Assembly: GCF_033118175.1 (NCBI RefSeq)
Contig: NC_083692.1
Coordinates: forward strand, 17,294,501-17,358,500
Length of the DNA stretch: 64,000 bases
Direction: 5' to 3'
DNA from: Dama dama
Lineage: Eukaryota > Chordata > Mammalia > Artiodactyla > Cervidae
A program made the translations under genes and the position numbers. Positions 34,070-45,230 of the stretch are shown piece by piece (position 1 is the stretch's first letter; every line of letters starts with the position of its first letter). The notes beneath the pieces are model-generated. The model searched no databases, had not been told where the DNA came from, and saw only the letters and a list, made by a program, of their open reading frames with translations.

Positions 34070-34900
34070 CTTTACATTCCTCTGTTGATAAGTAACATTC
34101 TCATTTCTTTCATCATTTTATCTATATTCAACACATATACATTCTGTTTATTCTCTCTGTGTCTAAGATAACTCATAAGCAACTTACTACTGTACCTAAC
34201 GTCTCTAGTTTTCTGTAGCAGAGTTGAATATTCTTAAGTTACACAGCAAAGATAAGACAGTTCCTTTTTTCAGAATTACCACCTCCTACCCATTGGTTCC
34301 CATTGCTCTTTGTATCACTCCTAATACAAAACTGCATTCTCCAGAAACAGAATTGGGCTTCAAGATCTGAACACACTCTGTCTGGTTCTAAATTGGATGC
34401 ACACACCATTGTGCCATGCGACGTGTTATTTGGGAACATGGCTTATCTCCCCTACAAATGGTAGGGAGCCTGTATTCTGGTCTCTGTATTTCCTACCATC
34501 TCTCCCTCTCTCTCTCTCTCTCTGTCTCCCTTTCACATGCGCTGGCATGAACACTGTGCTTGCCCATGGTGGGCCCTCTGAATGATGATTGTGCATTTCA
34601 ACCGAATCTATTAACATTTTAAAAAAGAGCACAGCCAGTCTGCTTTCCTGCATCACCATCACTTGATTTAAAAAGCCGGAGGACAGACACAGGCTTCCTC
34701 CTCCAGCAAATCTCTGGACAGGATTTAGGGCTAAATCCCAGCTTCTATTTGCCAGATTCAGACTCTGAACACCAGGATCCTGATCTCTCCAGATTTAAGA
34801 AAGCAGTGTCCTGCCCCCATGCAGCTTTAAAACCAGGAGCCTCTGTCCCTTTTTAGCTGGTCCCCCATCACAGTGCTAAACTGAGCTTTTATATGTGAAG
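34070..34900. other. Intergenic, with (TC)n
   Basis: Unique-looking sequence with a CT microsatellite at 34498-34530. No gene. Confidence 0.5.
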
Positions 34901-35106
34901 AAAGGGAAAGTCACTCAGTCATGTCTGACTCTTTGCGACCCCACAGACTGTAGCCCTCCAGGCTCCTCTGTCCATGGAATTTTCCAGGCAAAAATACTGG
35001 AGTGTGTTGCCATTCCCTTCTCCAGGAGATCTTCTTGACCCAGGGATCAAACTCAGGCCTCCCACATTGCAGGCAGATTCTTTGCCATCTGAGCCACCAG
35101 GGAAGC
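34901..35106 (-). repeat. Bov-tA SINE
   Basis: Reverse Bov-tA ending in GAGCCACCAGGGAAGCC. Near-duplicate flanks TTATATGTGAAGA (34888-34900) and TTATACATGAAGA (35107-35119) form the target duplication with two mismatches. Confidence 0.9.
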
Positions 35107-35384
35107 CTTATACATGAAGAGCACTTGCCAAATTTCCAGAAGAGCCACGGCAGGAAACTGAATGGCAAGGTAAGAGTATAACCCTGTACTACTCCCTTAA
35201 TATCAGAGGGGAGGGAGTGATACAGATCATTAAGAAATAAAAATCTCAATGCTAGCCAATCGAGTTCATACACAGAGCTTTGCTTCAGGTTCAAGTCATC
35301 AATCCCAGTGCACACAGAAGTCACTGGAGATGGATATTTAGGAAGGACCCCCCACTCCTCGAACTATATTGAACTACTTCTCTA
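35107..35384. other. Intergenic, no gene seen
   Basis: Short unique-looking interval with no gene signal. Confidence 0.4.
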
Positions 35385-35540
35385 GCTCCTCAAAAAAGTA
35401 CAGGGTCATAATAATCTATAATGGAAAAGAATGTGAAAAAGGAAATATATACAGATATATATGTATAAATGAATCACTTTGCTATTCGCCTGATACTAAT
35501 AGAACATTGTGTATCAACCATATTTCAATTAAAAAGAAGG
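35385..35540 (+). repeat. L1 LINE 3' end
   Basis: TAATCTATAATGGAAAAGAA, TGAATCACTTTGCTATTCGC and CATATTTCAATTAAAAAGAA are typical of an artiodactyl L1 3' terminus, a different subfamily from the tail at 28270. Confidence 0.7.
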
Positions 35541-36095
35541 TGTGGGGTCTTCGTTCTAGCCATTCTATACTGCACCCTCTACATGGCTAGCCTCTCCCAG
35601 TGAGAAGGGAAGCCTCTCCCCTTTGCCCTCTTCCTCTTGTTTTCTCTCTCCCTTAGGCTGCTTTTGGATGGTGATGATGCCAGTTAACATTGATCAAGTC
35701 ATAGGTTGGGTCCCAGGAAGCAAACTCTGAGACCACACACAGGATGTGCTGTTCAGATCACCATCTGCAGAAAGGGAAGGAAATGAAGCTGGACTGGATG
35801 GAGGGAGAAAGAGAGCTGAGATGGAAAGCCAACAAAGGCCTTCATCAACCTTCGAGAGCTCTAGAACTGGGGTCTCCTTTTAGAGTTGTCCTGAGTGGAG
35901 GCAAGGGATCCAGCCTTTATAGATCTCATAGGTCAGTCCTTGGATGCAAAATGATCCCCTAAAGAGACCATGGGCTTGAGTGACATGATCACCTTCAACA
36001 GAGTCAATCCTCGTAAAGGACTGGCAACCGAGCATCCCCAGTAGCTGGACAGATAAGTCCTCTATTCCGAAACCATGATCAAGCGGCACATCACA
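35541..36095. other. Intergenic, no gene seen
   Basis: Unique-looking. Short overlapping frames only. Confidence 0.5.
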
Positions 36096-36099
36096 AACC

Positions 36100-36300
36100 A
36101 GGCATCATCTTACACCCTTCACCTTAACCCATGTAATCCTCACCACAATTTTATCAGGTAGACACTACAATTATCTCCTTTTGCATGTGTTAACTGTTGC
36201 ACAGAGAGATTGAATAACTTGCCTGATGTCACACAGCCAGGGAGTGGTGGAACCAGGATTTAAACCCAAGCAGTCTGACTCTGATGATCATCTGCCCACC
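36100..36300 (-). repeat. MIR SINE
   Basis: Reversed MIR: TGTAATCCTCACCACAATTT, AGATTGAATAACTTGCCTGA and GTCACACAGCCAGGGAGTGG. Confidence 0.75.
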
Positions 36301-36421
36301 AGTCCTTCCATGCTAGTCAAAGAAAAGCCAGCAAAAATTGGACCAAGATTTTCCCCAAGCATGTAGAAGAGTGCTTAGCAAACAACAAGCATACAGAATG
36401 TTTTGAATGAATAAATTGGTA

Positions 36422-36973
36422 AAGTTCAGCCTCTCAGTCATGTCTGACTCTGTGACCCCATGGATTACAGCACGCCAGGCTTCCCTGTCCATCACCAACT
36501 CCCAGAGCTTGCTCAAACTCATGTCCATCAAGTTGGTGATGCCATCCAACCATCTCATCCTCTGTCACCCCCCTTCTCCTCCTGCCCTCAATCTTTCCCA
36601 GCATCAGAGTCTTTTCCAATGAGTCAGTTTTTCACATCAGGTGACCAAAGTATTGGAGTTTGAATTTCAGCTTCAGCATCAGTCCTTCCAATGAATATTC
36701 AGGACTGATTTCTTTTAGGATTGACTGGTTTGATCTCCTTGCAGTCCAAGGAACTCTCAAGAGTCTTCTCCAACACCACAGTTCAAAAGCACCAATTCTT
36801 TAGCACTCAGCTTTCTTTATAGTCCAACTCTCACATCCATACATGACTACTAGAAAAACCATGGCTTTGACTAGACAGACCTTTGTTGGCAAAGTAATGT
36901 CTCTGCTTTTTAATACGCTGTGTAGGTTTGTCATAGCTTTTCTTCCAAGGAGCAAGCATCTTTTCATTTCAAT
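36422..36973 (-). mobile_element. BovB (RTE) LINE 3' end, reverse
   Basis: Reverse BovB 3' ~0.55 kb, from the 3' terminus (CTCTCAGTCATGTCTGACTC) to TTTGTCATAGCTTTTCTTCC. Flanks TAAATTGGTA (36412-36421) and TAAATTGATA (36974-36983) form a 9/10 target duplication. Broken frames on both strands are remnants. Confidence 0.9.
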
Positions 36974-37149
36974 TAAATTGATAGGAATCACACATAACAC
37001 AAGGCCAGCAATGGGAGGTTCACCTTGGCTAACATTTGATTTAGGAGGATTATCTTGGCCACGTGTGTTCACGTTGTCCACAGGCTCTCCATCCAAAGAA
37101 TCTATCCATTCTCACGTGGTGATCTGGGGGCACCGATTAAGGAAAGAAT

Positions 37150-37400
37150 AAAAAACCACAGAATTTGAAGCCAGTCTCCCTGAGTTCAAATCCCAGCTCC
37201 ACTTCTTACTCTCCGGGGAGTCTGGGACAACTTGATTGATCTTTCTATGCCTCCGATCCTCCTACATAAAATGAGGATATGCTACCAGCTACTGCACGGG
37301 ACTGTTGTGGGGATGAACAAGTTATTATACGCACAGCAATAAGAAAAGTGCCTGGCTCAGAGTGAGCACCAAGTTAGTGCTGGCTGTTGGACTGTCTTGT
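37150..37400 (+). repeat. MIR SINE, near full length
   Basis: GAGTTCAAATCCCAGCTCCA (tRNA-like B-box region), CATAAAATGAGGATATGCTA, and AAAGTGCCTGGCTCAGAGTG at the 3' side. Confidence 0.75.
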
Positions 37401-37439
37401 CTTCAGTGTTAAAGAAATTGGTTATCATGCAAGTCTCCC

Positions 37440-37595
37440 TCACTTACACAAACATCCACATAATACACTCATCACATACACATACATACAACACAAATGA
37501 CTGAACACACAGTACATCCATAACCCATGCAACATACACCATACACGAAACAAAACATGCGAGACATACGACACACATACATAACACAACCAAGC
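37440..37595. repeat. CA/CATA-rich low-complexity tract
   Basis: About 155 bases of degenerate ACAC/ACATAC repeats with very few G: an old decayed microsatellite. Confidence 0.8.
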
Positions 37596-37814
37596 GTTGT
37601 TTCACATTCTGTACTCGGAGGTTTCATCCAACATCAGAGCCACATCCCCGCTAACCAACAATGCTCATGGCTCTTCCTCCTATGTTGATGTGACATCACA
37701 CAGTGTCATGAAAAAGCAGTTTACCAATTCCTTGTTCTAGTTGTTCTCAGAGCAAAATATTCATTACCAATTTTGTTCCATAAGCTTCTCAGGAATATCG
37801 ACTTCTCAGTGTAT

Positions 37815-38105
37815 TCCGGTGCAGAGCTTTGGGGTCAAATGAACGTGAGCTCAAATCCTGACATCACCACCTCCCAGCTGTGTGGTTTGAGGCAAGCTGC
37901 TACACTTCTCTAACTATAACATTATTCTCACTTTATAGATGAGGAAATAAAGAACCAGAAAGAAGAAATTCCTGACATAAGCTTCAGGTTGTTATCTATT
38001 AAAAAAAAAAAAAGATTTGCTTTGCAGGGTTCTTATAACGAATGGAAAGAAAAGGTATGTACTATGTTTACATTAGTGCCTGGCACATGCTAATTTATGC
38101 TAATA
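37815..38105 (+). repeat. MIR SINE remnants
   Basis: TGAGCTCAAATCCTGACATC and CAGCTGTGTGGTTTGAGGCA (37850-37895), then a likely 3' piece TTAGTGCCTGGCACATGCTA at about 38073-38092. An A-run lies at 38000-38012. Confidence 0.6.
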
Positions 38106-38846
38106 GAACATATATTGGGTAAGTGGTAATGGTGGTGAATAGTGTATTTCTTTAAATGGAAAAAAAAAAGTTGCTTTGAATAAGTTGTTGACAGTTAATG
38201 GGACTCTCTGTGACTTGAGTTCCACCATGTGTTTGGGTTCAAGATCCCACAAACTTCCACCCAGCATTGTTGTAACTGCACCATTTCCCTTCCTGAAATT
38301 TGAGAGGTGATGTTTTGACATTGTTTCATTTCATTTCCTCCTGATGGGTGGGCTTAACTGGTTTCTCAATTTAAGCAGAGCAAAAGGGAGAAGTATTTTA
38401 AATTGCTGTGACCATCCAAGTTGGTCATACCTTCTGGCCTCTGAGAATGAGCCCAAAATTCTCTTCTCCTCTCCTAAAATATTTGGGCTTTTTTCCAGTT
38501 CCTCTAACTGCCAAATATAATTCTTTCCTTAGTTTCCTCAAGGCTCCCCCTTTCTCCTTTCAACTTGCCCCTTGGCATTTGGATACATTAAAAATGAATT
38601 TTGAAATAATAGCTTAATCACATTTCACGTCCTTGTGGTGGATTTCTGTTCGCTAAACACCTCCATGTCCCTTCTTCTTTTCTGGCTGAAGATGGATATG
38701 TCTCCTTAATGGATGACACAGCAAAGCCTCAGAGAGCTGAGCCAACAAGCCCTGGGGGTCAGCCTCCAAGCAAATGCCTCTGCTGGGTACAACAAGGAGA
38801 CAGTCTTTGACAGACAGTTTAAAAATGTGTATATATATGGTCAAAT
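38106..38846. other. Intergenic, no gene seen
   Basis: AT-rich unique-looking sequence. No gene or repeat named. Confidence 0.5.
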
Positions 38847-38857
38847 ATGCATAACAT

Positions 38858-38987
38858 TGGAGAAGGAAATGGCAACCCACTCCAGTATTCTTGCCTGGAG
38901 AATCCCCATGGACAGAGGATCCTGGCAGGCTATAGCCCATGGTGTCGCAAAGAGTCGGACACAAGTAAGCGACTAACACACACACAA
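38858..38987 (+). repeat. Headless Bov-A monomer insertion
   Basis: It starts directly at the body (TGGAGAAGGAAATGGCAACC) without a tRNA-like head and ends GAGTCGGACACAAGTAAGCG plus ACACACACAC. A perfect 11-bp target duplication ATGCATAACAT lies at 38847-38857 and 38988-38998, so the headless form is the inserted unit and not a later deletion. Confidence 0.9.
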
Positions 38988-38999
38988 ATGCATAACATA

Positions 39000-39265
39000 G
39001 AACTTACCATCTTGATCATGTTTAAGTGTACAATTCAGTGGCCTTCAGTACCTTCTTGGCCAAATGCCATCACCACCCATCTCCAGAGCTCTTTTCATCT
39101 TCGCAAACTGCAGCTCCATCCTCATGAAACTGTTAACTCCCAACCTCCCCGCCCCCAGCCCCTGGTGACCACCCTCCTACTCTGTCTCTATGAAGTGACT
39201 GCTCTAAACACCTCATGTGAGAGGAATCATACAGTATTTTGTATGACAGGCACTTTTGCAGCAAG
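39000..39265. repeat. Probable L1M fragment
   Basis: GTTTAAGTGTACAATTCAGT, CCCCAGCCCCTGGTGACCAC and GAGGAATCATACAGTATTTT match a common old-L1-like motif order, probably reverse. Family and strand are uncertain. Confidence 0.45.
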
Positions 39266-40955
39266 ATGTCTGAAGGAAGGTACCAAGATTCTTTCCTCCA
39301 TTGCATTTATTTTAGGTGATGTCACACTTTAGCCAGAAAAGGAGTCTCTTCTGTACCCTGAAGTAATTCACGCTCATGGATGTGAACATCTTTTCAACCC
39401 TGCCCTATACAACAGAGGTTTTCTTAAGTTTTGTTTTCACTGAAAGCTGTTCATTCCTCCAGATAATGACTTAAATTGTGATCATCAGAACTAAAGACAA
39501 AGAAAAAAATAAAAAGCTCCCAGAGAAGGATATAAAACATTTTCATGTGTCACCTGTGAGGTTCCCAAAAGCCTTTCTCTTCTCCACTGGCCACTCCTGT
39601 GTATGTATTGTTTTTGTCTTTGTTTTTTGTTTGTTTGTTTGTTTTAAAGAACTCTTTGATCCACTTCAGTTCATGCTTTGCCCAGAAAGCCAACACAGCT
39701 GTAAATCCTTTCTGCCCAGAGAGCCTTCCAGCCTTTCCAGAGGCCTCTTTGCTGATTCAGTGACCACCTCCCTCCCTTTGAGGCTGGCCAACCTCACTGA
39801 GCCCACTGCCACCACCACCCTCCCACAACCCCAGGCAGCCTGCCTGGCTGCTGCGAGAAGAAGCTACTCTCTGGAAGTGACCATGCCTCTTCTGCAGGTT
39901 CCTATTACTTGGAGAAGCACAGCACCCCCGGGGGAGATCCCCCTCCTCAGGCTTCCCCCCTGCAGAGAACTGGTTCTGCTGCCCGCTGGTAAACCATCAC
40001 CATGACAACGGCCTGGCCCAGAGCCTGGATGACGCCAGACCTGACTCCCCTCCCAGCCTCACCCGAGTCTGTTTGGGTTCCAGCTGCTTTTGCTGGGCTT
40101 CGTTTTGCTTGTCAGTTTGAGGCAGCTCTTTTGCTGATTGGCTGCAGGGGGCTGGGCTTAGAATCCCTGGGGTGCGGGGAAGTCAGTAGCCTGCCCTGAC
40201 AGGAATTTCCTGGCAACCTGGGGTATTCCCCCATCATAGTAACAAGATCTACAAGAGGCCTCCCTGCAAGACAGCCCACAAGAAGCCTGGGCCTCAGATA
40301 ATCCACTAATACGCTGACCCCACAGGCAATTTCAATCAAGGGTACTGTTACTAGCCCACGTTGCTTTGTGATGCTATGCTCAGGATGACAGGCAAACCTG
40401 TTCTTTGATCAAATGAAGGAAGTGTTACAACATGTTGGCAGAACATTCTAGCTGTGCAGAAACAACAAAAATGAATAAATCCAGGATGAAGAAGAAACAA
40501 TCATGCGGATTTTGAGGAACCATTTAAGTGAATGTGATGATAGACACCCAAGTGAATCTTCGCCTCATCACGGGGGATGGTTTTTGCCTCTATTATTCGG
40601 ATAATGTAGAAGCAGGGATCTGGAACATTGTTTGAACTAATTTGAAAATATACCTGATAGCCTTTGGTTGTTTCATCAGGTCTTTATCTCTCAAATGACT
40701 CCTTTTAATAACTTGCTTGACCTCCAGGGCACCTCTCATTTGTGACATAAAAGGTATCTCTTGTTTCAGCCTTTGAAGGCATGTCAGGGCTGCCTCAGCT
40801 CCTCATCAGTAAAATGGGGGTAAATAAAGATAACCAGCCAGGTTGTACAGTATTTAGCTCAGTCCTAGCACTTACTGAGCTACCATCATTATCATCACTA
40901 ACTCCTACCTGTGCCTTTTTCTCGAGGATTCTGACACTTTTTATAATAGCATCAC
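39266..40955. other. Intergenic, no gene seen
   Basis: About 1.7 kb unique-looking. It includes a (TTTG)n stretch at 39625-39645 and a MIR-like fragment at 40785-40890. A 175-codon frame at 39478-40005 crosses the TTTG repeat and has no domain, so it is not called. Confidence 0.45.
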
Positions 40956-40958
40956 TGG

Positions 40959-41080
40959 GAATTTCCTGACAGTTCCAGTGGTTAGGATTTCACTGCTATT
41001 CAGCAATTTCATTGCCAGGGCCCTGGATTCGCTCCCTGGCCAGAGAACAAAGATCCCACAAGCCTGTGGCAAAATTAAAA
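40959..41080 (+). repeat. CHR-type SINE, short
   Basis: GGGAATTTCCTGACAGTTCC head, then CTGGATTCGCTCCCTGGCCA and an A-rich end. It sits just left of a second CHR copy. Confidence 0.7.
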
Positions 41081-41091
41081 AAGAATTACAT

Positions 41092-41399
41092 GGACTTTTT
41101 TGGTGGTCCAGTGGATAAAATCTGCTTGCCAGTACAGGGGACACTGCTTTGATACCTGATCCGGGAAGATGACACATGCCTTGGAGCAACTGAGCTGGCT
41201 TGCCACAACTACTGAGCCCAACTCTAGAGCCTGTGCATTGCAGCTACTGAAGCCCAGGCGCCTGGAGCCTGGCTTGTGCTCCACAGCAATGAGAAGCCCT
41301 CGCACTGAAGCAGAGTAGCTCCCGCTTGCTGCAACTAGAGAAGAAAGTCTATGTACAGCAACAAAGACCCAGCGCAACCAAAAAGTAGTTTTTTGAAAG
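41092..41399 (+). repeat. CHR-type SINE, full length
   Basis: GGACTTTTTTGGTGGTCCAG head, CACAACTACTGAGCCCAACT, AGCAACAAAGACCCAGCGCA and an A-rich end. A perfect 10-bp target duplication AGAATTACAT lies at 41082-41091 and 41400-41409; it inserted in the A-rich tail region of the preceding CHR element. Confidence 0.9.
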
Positions 41400-41410
41400 A
41401 GAATTACATC

Positions 41411-41575
41411 ACTGATTCATTTAACAAATGCTATCTACTAAGTCTAAGTTGGCCAGGCACTGTGCCAGCCACTAAGGATAAAATGATGGACAAAAAACAA
41501 ACACAGTTCCGGTCCTTTGGTAGCTTCTGGACTAGTGAAGGAGACAGATATTAACCACATAAAATGTTAAATAAC
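41411..41575 (-). repeat. L2 LINE 3'-end fragment
   Basis: GATTCATTTAACAAATGCTA, GGCCAGGCACTGTGCCAGCC and AGCTTCTGGACTAGTGAAGG, in reversed L2 order. Confidence 0.6.
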
Positions 41576-43630
41576 ATCTGTGTCATATGAGTAAAGCCAT
41601 CTCAGACCCTCCAGGCCAGCCCATCCCCCAGCTGAATACCACTGAGGACATCCATCTTTGCCGTACTGAGCAGGAGGATTTCCCAGCCAATTCCTGTCTT
41701 AATTCCTGACCCACAAAATCATGAGATCTAATAGGTGGTTGCTCTTTTAAGCTCTGCCTCCCCAGATAAAAATAATGACATCTCTACTAAGTGCCTAAAG
41801 CATTAACAGAACGTGAAGTAGAGAAACTATATTTTAGCTTCTTTTCCTAGTTAGTATACTAGAGTGAAGGTAGGTTTAGATATAAGAATTTAGAATAGAG
41901 TGACTTGACCTCCTAAATCCTAAAGCCAAATGCAAAGCCTAGGGATGGATGCAAATTCTCAATCCCCAGTCCTGCAGAAAGATCCTGGGGGTTTCTCACA
42001 TCAAACTTTGTTTCACTGAAGAGCGCCCTCTTCTGGCTCAGGGCTCTTTCTCCAGCCATGCAGTCTTCTGTCGCTACTTTTCAAGGGATTTGTGGGGTGT
42101 GCCGCCCATGCCTTCACCAAGTGTGTGCTGAGCACCCAGGCCCCTGGGTTACAGCCAGAATCAGGCACAGGCTCCCCATCCCTGTGAGAGTGACAGTCAT
42201 TTGAGCTTCCTGACATCTCCGAGAAGGCAGGGCAAACTTCATCACTCCCATTTGATAGACGAGGAAACGAGGCAGGAGGATGGAGAAAACTTGACTAAGT
42301 TGTTGATGACTCAGGACTATTTTAGGAAGGAAACAAAGAAGTTCTCACTGAACATCAGACTGGGCCCAAGTCCCTCACTCCCTATAGCCACTCTGCCGCA
42401 TCACCCTCTGCTTCCGAACCTTGAGTTCCTCCCCACTTGGGACGTGTCCTCATGGTCCCCTGAACCAGCGGACACTGCCCCCCACATCTCTGTGGCCTCA
42501 CAGGCCTTTCCCTGCCATTTCATCTCTCTGCAATGACGGTTGCTCCAAAGCCAGCCTTCAGACTCTCTCCTCGCTAAGACCCGCCAGCTCTCCCTGACAT
42601 CTTGCCCCTGGTAGCCCTGCTAGTGTAGCATGTGTTTGGAAATATATATCTAGGCAGGCACCTCATCGTACATCCTGTCACTGCCTGTGGAGAGGATCAG
42701 ACAGGTCTGGGGTTCAAATCCCAGATCTGCTAACTACTCTCCTGGGAGGTGAGAAAATGAGGTCGCCTTCTCAGCTCTGGTGTTCTCCAGGGTACAGCAC
42801 GTATATTAGCTGCTCTGAAATTAGGTGATATGTTTAAGGCACTTGGCACATACTGAACACTCCAGGCACAGTATATGTCTAAGTCACTTAACATGTTCAA
42901 GCTGGTCAGCTGCTGGCACAGCGCGATGGCCCTCGAGGCATCTAATACACTCTTGGGCATACATAGAGAGACAACACACAAGAATTTTAAAACTCAAACA
43001 AAATTCTCAGGGAGCAAGATCTTCCACTAAAAGCAGGTGGGTACACAGATTTGAGCAGCATTAAGAATATGCTCTCTGCCACCTCATGGAGAACAGGACT
43101 GACACAAGAGGATGGTGCTGGGGCCCATGATATTTTTTAGGAACCCACAAAGATATTTTAATTTTGTTTAAAAATCAGAAGAAAAAAAGTAACTTTTCTT
43201 TCCAAAAAGGACAATTTAGTCAAACTTCCTCAGACTCTTCATCTTTATAACAATGTAGTCATAAAATGAAATTCTGTATTAATTTTTATAGAGAAAGGGA
43301 CCTTCAAAGACCAAATTTCCCAGGGCCCATGAAAGTCATAATGCAGCCCTGATTAAGAAAAAAAAAAAAAAAAAAAAGTGGAAAAAGACAACAGCAGCAA
43401 AATAAGAAAATCAATGAAGAGATGAATGGAAGGGTTCCTCCCAGTCTTAACATCCTTCTGCTCCAGGAATTTCTTTGCTTCAGCATGGCTGGGATCCTTT
43501 ACAGAGTATATTCTTAACAGCACATTTTCCTAGTGCTATTAAAATTCATGTGCTCATCTAATTTTAACAGATCTTCTTTCCTAAGAATTTTGTGTAAGTT
43601 TTACATTTCTAGCATGCTGTCTTTTTTAAC
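41576..43630. other. Intergenic, no gene seen
   Basis: About 2 kb of mainly unique DNA with a MIR-like fragment at about 42690-42745, an AP-1 heptamer at 42308-42314, and an A-run at 43358-43377. No gene. Confidence 0.5.
42023..42036 (-). promoter_or_regulatory. CTCF-like motif
   Basis: The minus strand reads CCAGAAGAGGGCGC, which matches the CTCF core CCASYAGRKGGCRS at 13 of 14 positions (A in place of the pyrimidine at position 5). Motif only; unique flanks. Confidence 0.4.
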
Positions 43631-43634
43631 ATTC

Positions 43635-43798
43635 ATTATTTTTATTTATTTACTTGGCTGCACGGGGCCTCAGCTGTGGCACGCTGGATCTTTAGCTGAT
43701 CTTTAGTTGCGGCATGTGGGCTCTAGTTCCCCAACCAGGTATCAAACCTGGGCCCCCTGCATTGGGAGCACAGAGTCTTAGCCACTGGACCACCGGAC
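43635..43798 (-). repeat. CHR-type SINE
   Basis: T-rich left end with TATTTATTTACTTGGCTGCA, then GGTATCAAACCTGGGCCCCC and a reversed head ending ACTGGACCACCGGACC. Confidence 0.8.
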
Positions 43799-43849
43799 CA
43801 CTTACATGCTGTTATCTTCTTAGTCAATGACTGTCATGCCCTTGAGTGG

Positions 43850-43863
43850 CCAGCAGAGGGAGC
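43850..43863 (+). promoter_or_regulatory. CTCF-like motif
   Basis: CCAGCAGAGGGAGC matches the CTCF core except for A at the strongly preferred C of position 12. Weak. Confidence 0.2.
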
Positions 43864-43895
43864 AGCGACTCAATCTTAGGCATGGGAATAGAAAA

Positions 43896-44010
43896 GAGAA
43901 AGTCACTCAGTCCCGCCCTACTCTTTGCAACCCTATGAACCACATGGTCCAGGGAATTCTCCAGGCCAGAATACTGGAATGGATAGCCTTTCCCTTATTC
44001 AGCGAGATAT
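43896..44010 (-). repeat. Bov-A/Bov-tA fragment
   Basis: Reverse body AGAAAGTCACTCAGTCCCGC through ATAGCCTTTCCCTTATTCAG; the tRNA-like head is missing. Diverged. Confidence 0.75.
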
Positions 44011-44059
44011 GGGAATGGTTGGCGGGTAAAACAGAAGGAAGCTGTAGACTCAAAGACTT

Positions 44060-44208
44060 GTTGCTCAGTGTGGTCCTGGGACCAGCAACATGGTTTGACC
44101 CGGGTGCTTGTTAAAGATACCTGTCCCTAAGGAGGATCCTAGACCCACAGAATCAGAATTAGCATGTTGAGAAGATCCCCAGGTAATTTATATACACATT
44201 TAACTTTG
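44060..44208 (+). repeat. MER5A-type DNA transposon fossil
   Basis: TGGTCCTGGGACCAGCAACA, GTGCTTGTTAAAGATACCTG, GACCCACAGAATCAGAATTA and CATTTAACTTTGAGAACATT follow MER5A order. The BovB piece abuts it. Confidence 0.65.
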
Positions 44209-44209
44209 A

Positions 44210-44420
44210 GAACATTGGAAAAGACCCTGATGCTGGGAAAGATTGAGGGCAGGAGGAGAAGGAGGCAACAGAGGATGAGATGGCTGGATGGTATCACTGA
44301 CTCAATGGATGTGAGTTTGAGTAAGCTCTGGGAGTTGGAGATGGACAGGGAAGCCTGGCATGCTAGTCAGTCCATGGGGTCTCAAAGAGTCAGACATGAC
44401 TTAGAGACGACAACAATAAG
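44210..44420 (+). mobile_element. BovB (RTE) LINE 3'-terminal fragment
   Basis: ATTGGAAAAGACCCTGATGC through GAGTCAGACATGACTTAGAG: the last ~200 bases of BovB. The 88-codon frame across it is ORF remnant plus 3' UTR. Confidence 0.88.
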
Positions 44421-44576
44421 CTTGGCTTAAAAGTTTGACTGGTTTAAAACTTGACTGGCTTAAAAGTTTCTAGTCTTAGAAGGGGAAGCCTACTTCCTCA
44501 AGGGAGAAGACAAGAGAGGAACTGGCTAAAGCAGTCCTCACAGCCCCAAATCTCCTGTTCCTTTAGCCAACAAGCC
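44421..44576. other. Intergenic, no gene seen
   Basis: Short interval with a small tandem feature, AAAAGTTTGACTGGTTTAAA then AAACTTGACTGGCTTAAAAG (44429-44468). Confidence 0.4.
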
Positions 44577-44581
44577 AGCAT

Positions 44582-45009
44582 TGTAAGGCATAGTTCCGGG
44601 GAGGCAGAAAAGGAAAGACGACCTCAACAGAAGTAGGTTACCTTTATTCAGGCAAGGAGGGGCGACAGTCGGCCTAACGACCAGGCTGAGCGCCGAAAGG
44701 GATCAGGGAGGCTTCATATTTATAGGGAGGTTTGTGGAAGCGATAAAGGAAACGTCGATCAGGCGGGATATTTTGAGTATTCTTTTGTTGAGATGACACT
44801 TGTAGTTGGGCAGGGGGTGATAAGTCTTTTGGGCGGGTGTAGGGGGTGGTAGGTTTTTGGACAGGGGGTGATAAGTTCCAGATAGATGCAGCTGGCCTGG
44901 AACATCAGGATGGAACTAAAGTTATGCTTTGTTTTCTCCGAAGTTAGATGATTCAGCAAGGGGCCTTTGAGACTGTTGTTCTCTTTTCTAGGCCCAAAAG
45001 ACTCCTTCA
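44582..45009 (-). mobile_element. Solo LTR of an endogenous retrovirus
   Basis: A 428-bp element that begins TG and ends CA on both strands, flanked by the 5-bp duplication AGCAT (44577-44581 and 45010-45014). On the minus strand it has the order expected of an LTR: U3 with a TATA box TATAAATA (44717-44724), then a polyadenylation signal AATAAA (44643-44648) about 70 bases further, then a short U5. No internal gag/pol/env sequence is adjacent, so it is a solo LTR left by LTR-LTR recombination. It resembles bovine LTR families of the BTLTR1 type; that family name is tentative. Confidence 0.8.
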
Positions 45010-45099
45010 AGCATCAGTTAGGGTGGGTCTGAAGCCACAGAAGGGGACATCAAGGTATTTGATAGGTCACAATTGAACTGGCTTATTCTTCTGTTTCCG

Positions 45100-45230
45100 T
45101 AACTTTTTGTTGAGTGTCGACTATGTGCTGGGCATCAGGGGTACAAGAGTGAGTTTTAAAAAAAAAAAACAGACCCTGTTCCTGCCTTCATGGAGCTTCC
45201 AGCCCAGTGAGAACACCAAGGGTGAACAAT
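45100..45230 (-). repeat. L2 LINE 3'-end fragment
   Basis: TGTTGAGTGTCGACTATGTG, CTGGGCATCAGGGGTACAAG and TTCATGGAGCTTCCAGCCCA, in reversed L2 order, with a 12-A run inside. Confidence 0.6.

Noticed and set aside
39478..40005. 175-codon open frame
   Set aside because: It crosses a TTTG simple repeat (a run of Val/Phe/Cys) and shows no recognisable protein family or splice context.
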